A stretch of DNA of 64,000 bases from Flavobacterium phragmitis (GTDB lineage Bacteria; Bacteroidota; Bacteroidia; Flavobacteriales; Flavobacteriaceae), in the NCBI RefSeq assembly GCF_900112575.1, contig NZ_FOMH01000004.1, forward strand, positions 343,066-407,065, in the 5' to 3' direction. The position numbers were made by a program, and so were the translations under genes. Each line of letters begins with the position of its first letter. Within the stretch, counting starts at the first letter, position 1. Below the pieces are notes generated by a model, which worked only from the letters and a program-made list of their open reading frames with translations, was not told the DNA's origin and searched no databases. Positions 46,927-55,019 of the stretch are shown here, in pieces.

Positions 46927-48306
46927 TTAGGCTAAGAGATGCTTTTTGAAGAATACTTTTCTAGGATGTTTTTCAGCATAAGAAAAAATCAATTGTTCAA
47001 TATATTGATTGCTTTTATAAGGCGTAATATAATTTTTTACGTCTGAAGGTTCATGAATAGAAATATCCGATGGAAGATAGCCCATTCCATAAAAATGCCC
47101 ATTTTCTATCCAGACACAGCTGCGTTCTTCTTTTGATTTTCCTTTGTCAATAATCGCAAAAGTAGGTCTGTTGTTTAACAAATAATCAATTGCATTGTCG
47201 ACTTGTGCATTATGCATTAACACATCGGGCAGGCTTTGCGGATTATTATTCTGGAAAAACTCTCCTTCCTCAGATTTTGAATATTTGCAGAAACGATGAT
47301 CTATTTCAAAACGTTCGGCCAGACTTCGCAATAAATTAATGCCTTCATAAAGACTGCTGAATTCATGAAGACAGACCTGAAATTTGCTCACTTTCCCAAT
47401 GGCAAGATATTTATAGCCATTTCGTGCTTCGTATTGATAAATACCAAATTTAGCTTCAAAGCGTTTTAAAGCTCTGTTGTAAGTTGGCCAAAGTTTTTTG
47501 ATTTCAGTACATTCCAGCAAAAGTGCCATTAATTCAGTGGCGCAAACTTCAAAAGAAATTCCGTGGATATCCCTTAAAAAATGCTGTCTCTGCGGATTAA
47601 TATTATTCCCGCTGAAATGAGACGAAACGCGTTTCTTTAAATTAATTGCTTTTCCAACATAAATTACTTTTTTCGCCTGATTATAAAAATAATAGACTCC
47701 TGGTTTTTCGGGTAAATTATTAAAATCATCTGGCGGAAGATTTGGAGGTAAACGCTGATCTTGTGCTGTTTTTTTAATCATTTTTTCGATTTCTCCTGCA
47801 TCGTCCCATTCCATTAAAAGAGAAAATAATAGAGCAGTAGCATCGGCATCTCCGCCGGCTCGGTGTCGGTTTTCTAAAGAAATATTCAACGAATTGCAAA
47901 GATTTCCTAAACTGTAAGAACCTAAACCTGGTTTGATTTTTCGCGCAGCGCGAACAGTACAAAGCTTTTTTGCAGACCATTTAAAACCAGCTTGTTCCAA
48001 TTGATGATGCACAAACGAATAATCGAAATTGACATTGTGAGCCACGAAAATACGATCGGTTAGCATTTCCAAAACCTTCTCTGAAATATCGTCAAAGATT
48101 GGCGCGTTGGCGACCATTTCGTTATTAATACCCGTTAATCCAAAAATAGAAGGAGGAATTTCCTGCTCAGGATTTACAAGTGTTTCATAACGATCCAGTA
48201 CATTTTTACCATCATGAATAATGATCGCAATTTCAGTAATGCGACTTCCACTGGCATTTCCGCCTGTGGTTTCAATATCGACTATAGCATATTCCGTATT
48301 TTTCAT
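46927..48306 (-). CDS. DnaQ-like exonuclease fused to a GIY-YIG nuclease
   Basis: The 459-residue fusion starts with a DEDDh 3'-5' exonuclease domain (about 1-170): AIVDIETTG, AHNVNFDYSF and HRAGGDADAT carry the acidic and His residues. A UvrC/Cho-like GIY-YIG domain follows at about 205-290 (PGVYYFYNQAKKVIYVGKAI, LKKRVSSHF). The last ~170 residues are family-specific. Fusions of this type are known in several phyla as putative repair nucleases. It could proofread for, or process lesions ahead of, the neighbouring DnaE2/DinB polymerases. Confidence 0.88.
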   Translation of the reverse strand: MKNTEYAIVDIETTGGNASGSRITEIAIIIHDGKNVLDRYETLVNPEQEIPPSIFGLTGINNEMVANAPIFDDISEKVLEMLTDRIFVAHNVNFDYSFVHHQLEQAGFKWSAKKLCTVRAARKIKPGLGSYSLGNLCNSLNISLENRHRAGGDADATALLFSLLMEWDDAGEIEKMIKKTAQDQRLPPNLPPDDFNNLPEKPGVYYFYNQAKKVIYVGKAINLKKRVSSHFSGNNINPQRQHFLRDIHGISFEVCATELMALLLECTEIKKLWPTYNRALKRFEAKFGIYQYEARNGYKYLAIGKVSKFQVCLHEFSSLYEGINLLRSLAERFEIDHRFCKYSKSEEGEFFQNNNPQSLPDVLMHNAQVDNAIDYLLNNRPTFAIIDKGKSKEERSCVWIENGHFYGMGYLPSDISIHEPSDVKNYITPYKSNQYIEQLIFSYAEKHPRKVFFKKHLLA

Positions 48307-48343
48307 CTTTATATAACGTAAGTTGTTCTTTAGTTATTTTTTT

Positions 48344-48420
48344 AGTGTTCAGTTCTCAGTCTCAGTCTCAGTCACAGTTTTCAGTCACAGTCCTGAATAC
48401 TGTGACTGAGACTGAAAACT
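48344..48420. repeat. CAGTCTCAGT-type inverted repeat
   Basis: Tandem words CAGTCTCAGTCTCAGTCACAGT are followed by a complementary arm (ACTGTGACTGAGACTGAAAACT). The right end touches the TAG stop of the dnaE2-like gene. It is related to the repeat at 11985-12038. Confidence 0.75.
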
Positions 48421-51400
48421 AAAACTTCATCCTATGTCTCGGCAGATTAATTTCATGTCCTGATGGATAAGGTTTTCTATGTGTAAGGCTTATATCTTCT
48501 TTAATCTGGTTTTGTGTTCGGTATTGATCTTTAGCATCCATATAACGCGGATCTGGAATAAAAGGCATTTTCGCCATTTTGGTTATCGTTATGGTAGGAA
48601 AATGGTAATCGACTTCTACAGTTCCTAACAATAAGTAACAACCTCCGCCCTGAAAAGGATGTTTTTCTAAACTATCCGGAAAATGAGCGGTGTCAAAATA
48701 AGTGCCTTCATAATCAATCCAGGTTCCAAAATACATAGCGCCTTTTTTCGTGGGAACATGTTTTCTGGAAATCAAATAAGCCAACATTCTGACTTGTTTT
48801 TTATGATATTGAACCAAATCTTTCGCCATGACATCACCACGGTATTTAGTTTGTAGAAGATCAAAAACAGTACAAGAAACGGGAAAGCTTAATAACTCTA
48901 TTTCGTCAAAAGCATCTTCAAAAACAGAACGTTCCAATGTTGGAAGTTTGTATTCTTTAACGGGTTCTTGCAGTAATTTTAAATCTCTATTTTCAGGCTT
49001 AAAATTATTCAACAACAAACTGGCAGTTACCAAAAGCTGATTTTTTGTTTTTCCTGTAAAACGAAAAGCATCGATAAAAATCAAGGTTTTAACGCCTTCG
49101 ATTCCAATTGGAATACGGTTGATAAAATCTTCTAAAGAAACATAATCGCCGTTTTTGTTTCGGTCTTCTTCAATCAAATGAGCAATTTTAGATTCCAGAC
49201 TTTGAATGTGCATAAAGCCAAGGTAAATATCCGTTCCGTATAAAGTCGTCTGATATTCGCTTTTATTCACACACGGATTATGAATCGTTCCGCCAGACAT
49301 TCGCGCTTCATGTACATAAACTTCGGTTCTGTAAAACCCGCCTTGGTTGTTAATTACCGCCGTCATAAATTCAACAGGATAATTGACTTTCAGATACAAA
49401 CTCTGATAACTTTCGACCGCATAAGAAGCCGAGTGTGCTTTACAGAAAGAATATCCCGCAAAAGATTCAATCTGACGGTAAATTTCCTGACTCAACTGCA
49501 ACGGATGACCTTTTTGAGCACAACTCGCGAAGAAATTATCTTTTACTTTCTGCAACGCTTCCAAAGATCTTCCTTTTCCAGACATGGCACGACGCAGAAT
49601 ATCGCCGTCAGGAGCGGGTAGTCCGCCGTAATGCTGGGCGATTTTAATTACATCTTCCTGATAAACCATAATGCCGTAAGTTTCACCTAGATGTTCTTTG
49701 AAAACCTCATGAAAATATTCAAACTGAGTTGGATTATTATGACGAAAAATGTACTCTTTCATCATTCCCGATTGTGCTACTCCGGGACGAATAATAGACG
49801 ATGCGGCGACAAGAATTTTGTAATTGTCACAATTTAAACGACGCAGTAAACCACGCATTGCTGGACTTTCGATATAAAAACAGCCAATCGTATGTCCTTT
49901 TGCTAAATAAGAATTGCAAACCGCTTCGTCTTTAGAAATCGAAGTATCACGAATATTCACTTTTATACCGCGGTTTTTAGCAATCAGTTTTACGCTGTCG
50001 TCAATATGTCCAATACCTCGCTGACTCAGAATATCAAATTTGTCAAAACCAATATCTTCGGCAATGTGCATATCAAAAAGTACGATTGGAAAACCTTTTG
50101 GAGGCATTTCCAATGGCGTATAATTGGTAATTGGTTCTTCAGAAATCAAAATTCCGCAGGCATGCATACTTCGTTGGTTCGGATATTTTTCAAGCAGCAT
50201 TCCGTATTGCTGAACCATTTTTACGATTTTATTACCATCGTGTAGTTCCATCGGATTTTTTGCCAACATATCGAGCTCTTCTTTTGGAAGGCCAAAAACT
50301 TTTCCAACTTCTCTAAAAATAGATCTATATTTAAATTCGACGTTTGTACCGCAAAAAGCAACATGATCTTTGCCGTATTTTCCGAAGATGTATTCTAAAA
50401 TGACATTACGTTCCTGCCAGCTCCAGTCGATATCAAAATCCGGTGGCGTTTTTCGGTTTAGGTTTAGAAAACGTTCAAAATATAAATCCAATTCGATAGG
50501 GCAGATATCGGTAATTCCCAAACAATAAGCAATGATACTGTTGGCGCCGCTTCCGCGACCGATGTGCATAAAACCTTGGCTATTGCTATATTGAATAATA
50601 TCCCAGGTAATTAAAAAATAACCGCTGAATTCCAGTTCATCAATAACTTTTAATTCTTTTTCGACACGGGCTTTTGCTTCTAGATTATCGTTTCCGTAAC
50701 GATTTTTAAATCCTTCCCAAGCCAATTTGGTCAGTTTGTCTAAATCTTTTTGACGGTTTTCAGTATAGAATTTTTTATTTTTTTTAGCCGAAAAATCATA
50801 TTGAAAATTACAATCGTCAATGATACGTTGTGTATTTAAAACGATTTCAGGATATTTTTCATAGAATGGCAGAATCGATTCTATAGGTTTCATCACATCC
50901 GAAACTTTGCAGAAATCAGTTTCTGTGAGTTTCGATAGAATAATATTAGTGTCAATTGCCCTAAGAATTTTATGAAGATTGTATTCTGTTTTCGTTTTAA
51001 AAGTTACAGGCTGTAAAATCACCATTTTGGAGATTTTATTTTTATGTTTTGAAGTCAAAAGACCTGAAACTTCTTCAGGACGAACTCCGATAAATTCATT
51101 TTCAAAAAGTATTTTTGGAGCATTTTCTAAAGTATAAATCACAAAAACCGATTCGAATTTTGGAGCACGCAAAGGCAAAGTTTCTCCGCTGAAATTATAC
51201 TCAGTTAAAAAACGATTCATTTCAGCCAAACCTTCTGCATTTTTCGCCAAGCCAATATATCGGAATTCATGATTGCATCGAAACTCCATTCCAACCAAAG
51301 GCTTGATTTCTTTTTCCTGACACGCTTTTATAAAATCGTAAATTCCGGTAACGGTATTAATATCGGTCAATGCCATTGCTTTAATATCATGCAAAACGGC

Positions 51401-51472
51401 TTCAGCAATCAAATCCTTAAGCGGAATTGTGCCGTAACGTAATGAATGGTATGAATGACAATTGAGATACAT
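48419..51472 (-). CDS. dnaE2: DnaE2-like DNA polymerase III alpha subunit
   Basis: At 1017 residues it is shorter than the replicative DnaE. It has an N-terminal PHP domain (YLNCHSYHSLRYG, DIKAMALTDINTVTG), a polymerase core with the catalytic acidic motif TPPDFDIDWSW and HIGRGSGANSIIAYCLGI, then HhH and OB-like segments. In other bacteria DnaE2 works with a Y-family partner (ImuB) in damage-induced mutagenesis. Here the partner upstream is DinB, and the genes overlap by one base (TAATG), which implies coupled expression. Assignment to the DnaE2 role is by context and length. Confidence 0.88.
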   Translation of the reverse strand: MYLNCHSYHSLRYGTIPLKDLIAEAVLHDIKAMALTDINTVTGIYDFIKACQEKEIKPLVGMEFRCNHEFRYIGLAKNAEGLAEMNRFLTEYNFSGETLPLRAPKFESVFVIYTLENAPKILFENEFIGVRPEEVSGLLTSKHKNKISKMVILQPVTFKTKTEYNLHKILRAIDTNIILSKLTETDFCKVSDVMKPIESILPFYEKYPEIVLNTQRIIDDCNFQYDFSAKKNKKFYTENRQKDLDKLTKLAWEGFKNRYGNDNLEAKARVEKELKVIDELEFSGYFLITWDIIQYSNSQGFMHIGRGSGANSIIAYCLGITDICPIELDLYFERFLNLNRKTPPDFDIDWSWQERNVILEYIFGKYGKDHVAFCGTNVEFKYRSIFREVGKVFGLPKEELDMLAKNPMELHDGNKIVKMVQQYGMLLEKYPNQRSMHACGILISEEPITNYTPLEMPPKGFPIVLFDMHIAEDIGFDKFDILSQRGIGHIDDSVKLIAKNRGIKVNIRDTSISKDEAVCNSYLAKGHTIGCFYIESPAMRGLLRRLNCDNYKILVAASSIIRPGVAQSGMMKEYIFRHNNPTQFEYFHEVFKEHLGETYGIMVYQEDVIKIAQHYGGLPAPDGDILRRAMSGKGRSLEALQKVKDNFFASCAQKGHPLQLSQEIYRQIESFAGYSFCKAHSASYAVESYQSLYLKVNYPVEFMTAVINNQGGFYRTEVYVHEARMSGGTIHNPCVNKSEYQTTLYGTDIYLGFMHIQSLESKIAHLIEEDRNKNGDYVSLEDFINRIPIGIEGVKTLIFIDAFRFTGKTKNQLLVTASLLLNNFKPENRDLKLLQEPVKEYKLPTLERSVFEDAFDEIELLSFPVSCTVFDLLQTKYRGDVMAKDLVQYHKKQVRMLAYLISRKHVPTKKGAMYFGTWIDYEGTYFDTAHFPDSLEKHPFQGGGCYLLLGTVEVDYHFPTITITKMAKMPFIPDPRYMDAKDQYRTQNQIKEDISLTHRKPYPSGHEINLPRHRMKF

Positions 51473-52653
51473 TATTTTTTTCTTTTTAAAATTTCGTCTT
51501 TAGTATTGGGTTTAAAGTGAGCTCCAGCACAGCGCATTACGGCATCAAAACCGTAACGACTTTTCATTTTGTCCATCGCTTCGTAGAGTGAAAGCATTTC
51601 CTGGGTATCTTCAAAAAGATCAATTTGATAAGTTCCACGCACCAATCCGCTGAAGCGAACGCCAATCAGACGCAGACGCATACGACGCTGGTAGACTTTC
51701 TCAAAAAGTTCAATTACATTTTTGGTTAGAACATGATCGGCAGAGGTATAAGCCACTCTACATTGTTTGGTTTCGGTATCAAAATTGGCATAACGAATTT
51801 TAACCGTAACAGTTGAAGTAAGCCATTGTTCTGCACGAAGCTGAAAAGCCAGTTTTTCGACCATTCCTAATAATATTCGTCTCAGTTTTGCAAGATCAAT
51901 CGTGTCCTGCGAAAAAGTCGTTTCGGTCGAAATTGATTTTCTTTCGGTATAAGGCTCAACAGGCGTGTGATCGATTCCGTGTGCTTTTTTCCAAAGTTCC
52001 AGACCATTTTTACCAATCATTTGCTGTAAAACCTCAGCAGGCATTTCGGCTAAAGTTTGAATCTTACGAACGCCAATTCGGGATAAAAGCTGAAAAGTAA
52101 CTGCACCAACCATCGGGATTTTTTGAATCGAAAGCGGATTTAAAAAATCTTGTACTTTTTGTTCCGGAATTTCAAGATTTCCAACAGGTTTACCTTCTCC
52201 GGTCGCAATTTTTGAAACGGTTTTGTTGATGGATAAAGAGAAACTAATTGGCAGTCCGGTTTCTTTAATTACCTTTTGCGCTAGTTCATTTGTCCATTTA
52301 TAACTGCCATGAAATTTGTCCATTCCGGTAATGTCCATATAAAACTCATCGATACTCGCTTTTTCTAAAACAGGTGCTTTTTCCTGAAGAATTTCAGTTA
52401 CATCATGCGACAATTGCGAATACAATTCCATGTCGCCTTTCATCACTTTTGCGTCAGGGCAAAGTTTTAATGCCATACGAATTGGCATGGCAGAACGCAC
52501 TCCATATTTACGGGCTTCATACGAACAAGATGCCACAACGCCTCGGTCTCCGCCACCAATAATAAGCGGAATTCCGTTGAGTTCAGAGTTGGTGCGTCTT
52601 TCGCAGGATACAAAAAAGGTATCCAAATCCATATGTACAATTGCCCGTGCCAT
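51472..52653 (-). CDS. dinB: DNA polymerase IV (Y-family, DinB)
   Basis: The 393-residue translesion polymerase has the catalytic acidic residues: MDLDTFFVSCE near the start and KASIDEFYMDITG in the palm, so it is predicted active, unlike ImuB. Helix-hairpin-helix and little-finger domains follow. The C-terminal region has YQIDLFED, a QxxLF-like clamp-binding motif. It is the first gene of the dinB-dnaE2 unit and divergent from the LexA-like regulator, with only 86 bases between. Confidence 0.93.
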   Translation of the reverse strand: MARAIVHMDLDTFFVSCERRTNSELNGIPLIIGGGDRGVVASCSYEARKYGVRSAMPIRMALKLCPDAKVMKGDMELYSQLSHDVTEILQEKAPVLEKASIDEFYMDITGMDKFHGSYKWTNELAQKVIKETGLPISFSLSINKTVSKIATGEGKPVGNLEIPEQKVQDFLNPLSIQKIPMVGAVTFQLLSRIGVRKIQTLAEMPAEVLQQMIGKNGLELWKKAHGIDHTPVEPYTERKSISTETTFSQDTIDLAKLRRILLGMVEKLAFQLRAEQWLTSTVTVKIRYANFDTETKQCRVAYTSADHVLTKNVIELFEKVYQRRMRLRLIGVRFSGLVRGTYQIDLFEDTQEMLSLYEAMDKMKSRYGFDAVMRCAGAHFKPNTKDEILKRKK

Positions 52654-52675
52654 TTTCCTTTGTTTTTGTATGAAA

Positions 52676-52719
52676 CAAAATTAGTACAGATTAGAACATT
52701 TTTAGTATATTTGCTGTTC
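52676..52719. promoter_or_regulatory. Divergent promoter/operator between dinB and the LexA-like gene
   Basis: The inverted repeat GAACA (52694-52698)...TGTTC (52715-52719) has a 16-base spacer. It overlaps a plus-strand -7 box TATATTTG (52706-52713) and sits close to a minus-strand -7 box TAATTTTG (52683-52676). It is a plausible SOS-type operator for the regulator encoded beside it. The half-sites are short, so chance is not excluded. Confidence 0.45.
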
Positions 52720-52739
52720 CAAATTATAACAAATTAATT

Positions 52740-53513
52740 ATGTCCTTATTTTCAGACAACATCAGAGCATTAAGGGTTAAGCATAAAATATCGCAGGAGA
52801 AATTAGCTGAAAACCTTAGCATTACCAGAGGTAGATACGTAAAATACGAAGATGGAACTTCGGAAGCACCGTATGACATTTTAAAGAAAATTGCGTTATA
52901 TTTTCATATGAGTATCGACTTGATATTATCTGTCGATATCCGTAAGATTGATGTGCAAAATTTGATAAAACTGGAAGGCAACCGACTTATTTTACCTATT
53001 CAAGTGGATAGTTTTGGAGAAAATTATATCGAAATTGTATCTCAAAAAGCAAAAGCAGGTTATCTCAACGGATATGCTGATCCAGAATATATTGAAAGTT
53101 TACAGCAGATTACACTTCCGTTTTTAGGACCAGGTAAGCATAGAGGTTTTCCAGTTGAAGGCGATTCAATGCCTCCACACGAAGATGGTTCGATTATTAT
53201 TGGTCGTTATGTAGAAAAGCTTGGAGAAGTGATGGATGGCAAAACCTATATTCTGATTACCAAAAATGAAGGAATGGTTTATAAACGTCTCAATAAAAAT
53301 AAAAAGAATAGTTTGGTTTTAGAATCTGATAATAGTTTTTACCCGAATTATGAAGTGAAAGCTTCTGATATTTTGGAGATTTGGGAATACGAATGCAACA
53401 TCGGCCGTTCAGATAAAAAACAAGAAACGACGGAAACTGGGGAAATGAAAGATTTGCTTTTAGAATTGAAACGTGAAGTTCGAGAGATTAAGAATAATAC
53501 TTCGAATACATAA
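52740..53513 (+). CDS. LexA-like self-cleaving repressor (XRE helix-turn-helix plus S24 peptidase)
   Basis: The 257-residue protein has an N-terminal XRE/Cro helix-turn-helix (about 7-62, ISQEKLAENLSITRGRYVKY), not the winged helix of classical LexA. The C-terminal S24 domain has the Ala106-Gly107 cleavage site (KAKAGYLNGY), catalytic Ser143 (VEGDSMPPHE) and Lys182 (MVYKRLNKN). A charged tail of ~35 residues follows. It should respond to RecA filaments by self-cleavage and control the divergent dinB-dnaE2 genes and itself. Confidence 0.88.
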   Translation: MSLFSDNIRALRVKHKISQEKLAENLSITRGRYVKYEDGTSEAPYDILKKIALYFHMSIDLILSVDIRKIDVQNLIKLEGNRLILPIQVDSFGENYIEIVSQKAKAGYLNGYADPEYIESLQQITLPFLGPGKHRGFPVEGDSMPPHEDGSIIIGRYVEKLGEVMDGKTYILITKNEGMVYKRLNKNKKNSLVLESDNSFYPNYEVKASDILEIWEYECNIGRSDKKQETTETGEMKDLLLELKREVREIKNNTSNT

Positions 53514-53519
53514 AAAAAG

Positions 53520-53668
53520 TTTGCCACGAAGGCGCTAAGACACAAAGTTTATTTTAAATAATTCGTGAATTCGTGGCTATAAATTAAGTATAGTGATTCA
53601 AAAATCCTTCGAATCTTTAAAATCTGTGGCTAAAATAGAATTAGTGTCTTAGCGCCTTTGTGGCAAAA
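53520..53668. repeat. TTTGCCAC...GTGGCAAA inverted repeat
   Basis: The outer arms TTTGCCACGAAGGCGCTAAG and CTTAGCGCCTTTGTGGCAAA are nearly complementary over about 23 bases. Inner words AATTCGTGAATTCGTGGC and AATCTGTGGCTAAAAT recur in the repeats at 54896 and 58119. It fills the gap between two convergent genes. Confidence 0.8.
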
Positions 53669-53673
53669 AAAAT

Positions 53674-54435
53674 CTAAAAGACCTTCGCAAATCCTAATCC
53701 ATATTGCTGGCCATTATAAAAAGGCATAATCATAGAAGTTGATTTGTTTTCAGAATCTGACTTAAATAGTTTTTTTGTGATATACGGATTGATCCAATAC
53801 GCAATTTTGGTACTCAAAATCCCGATTCCCGCTCCAGCAGCAACATCAGTTAACCAATGACGATTGTTGTAAATTCTAAAAAGTCCGGTTCCTGTTGCAA
53901 CGGCATAACCTGCAATTCCGTACCAAATCGATTTGTCTTTGTATTCTTGATATAAAAATTCTGCTCCAGCAAAAGCAGTTGCAGTATGTCCAGAAGGGAA
54001 GGAGTTGTTTGAACTTCCATCAGGTCTTTCTTCATGTACAATCGATTTCAAGCTCAAAACAGTCGTTGCCATAATAATATAAGAAGTTGCAAATATCACA
54101 GAACGATCACGCATATTATTTTTCCCTTTTACGCCAAAGGCATTCAAAGCGTAAACAGAAGCAGCTGGCGCATATTGCGAGAAGTCATCAATTGTGATTT
54201 TTTCGTCAATATCTTCTTTAACTTCTGCTCTTATCTGGCGATTGAAGCTTAAAAGTTGATCATTTCCAATTCCAATTACGCCGTACCCAATCAAAACCGA
54301 CGGAATAATTAGCTGTTTGTAATTGAATTTCAAATTATTTGACGTGCTGTCAATTTTTGCAATTGAATCATTTTGCTGTGCATTCGCAGAAAATAATTCG
54401 AATAGAAATACAAGGAAAATCGTTTTGCGGAACAT
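53674..54435 (-). CDS. PAP2-family phosphatase
   Basis: The 253-residue protein starts with a signal peptide or N-terminal anchor (TIFLVFLFELFSANAQ). The three-part PAP2 phosphatase signature is complete: KSIVHEERP, SFPSGHT and RIYNNRHWLTDVAAG. Several membrane segments lie between. It would dephosphorylate lipid phosphates such as undecaprenyl pyrophosphate or phosphatidic acid at the membrane; the substrate is not known. It is flanked on both sides by repeat clusters. Confidence 0.9.
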   Translation of the reverse strand: MFRKTIFLVFLFELFSANAQQNDSIAKIDSTSNNLKFNYKQLIIPSVLIGYGVIGIGNDQLLSFNRQIRAEVKEDIDEKITIDDFSQYAPAASVYALNAFGVKGKNNMRDRSVIFATSYIIMATTVLSLKSIVHEERPDGSSNNSFPSGHTATAFAGAEFLYQEYKDKSIWYGIAGYAVATGTGLFRIYNNRHWLTDVAAGAGIGILSTKIAYWINPYITKKLFKSDSENKSTSMIMPFYNGQQYGLGFAKVF

Positions 54436-54595
54436 TGTTTTTGCAGTTATATTTTACAATAGTAACGAATGTTCGGCGCTGGTATTTTGAACTTAATTGA
54501 ACCTTAAGCGAACTTTAATTTATTGGTTTTAAATAGGGTAATTGTATTAAGATTGGCTAAATTATTACAGAAAAAAGCATTGTAAATATTGTGTG

Positions 54596-54860
54596 ATCCC
54601 TACGGGATAAATATATGTGTGCAGAAATTTTTTCTACCAATATATAATCTCTACGAGATACTCCTTTAGGAGTTAAATATTGGTAGAAAAAAAATATAAA
54701 TTACAAGAAAGTCCCGTAGGGACGAACCATTTTGTAGGGCTGGATTTTAATCCAGTTTAATAATATGATTATAGCCTATAATTGTTTTTATTGTAGAATT
54801 TCTGTGTCAATCGGATTGAATCCCGATAGTTATCGGGAGGCCCTACAAAATGTACCGAGC
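54596..54860. repeat. Mosaic of short palindromes and two longer inverted repeats
   Basis: TTTTCTACCAATAT (from 54630) pairs with ATATTGGTAGAAAA (ending 54690). CATTTTGTAGGG (from 54729) pairs with CCCTACAAAATG (ending 54852). Small palindromes of a shared style lie within: TCCCTACGGGA, ATCTCTACGAGAT, ACTCCTTTAGGAGT, GTCCCGTAGGGAC, CTGGATTTTAATCCAG and CCCGATAGTTATCGGG. No gene is present. Confidence 0.8.
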
Positions 54861-54895
54861 CTACGGCTCTTCTGATAAATTTTATTAAAATATAA

Positions 54896-55016
54896 TTTGT
54901 GAAAATTTGTGGCGAAAAAACACACACAAAGTCATTCAAAAATCTGTTTAATCCTTTTAATCTGTGGCTAAAAAAAATAAAACTTAGCGTCTTAGTGTCT
55001 TTGTGGCAAAACAAAA
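54896..55016. repeat. TTTGTGGC-family repeat next to the histidine kinase gene
   Basis: TTTGTGAAAATTTGTGGCG, AATCTGTGGCTAAAA and CTTAGTGTCTTTGTGGCAAA are the same words as in the 53520 and 58119 repeats. It ends about 4 bases before the kinase stop codon region. Confidence 0.7.
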
Positions 55017-55019
55017 AAA

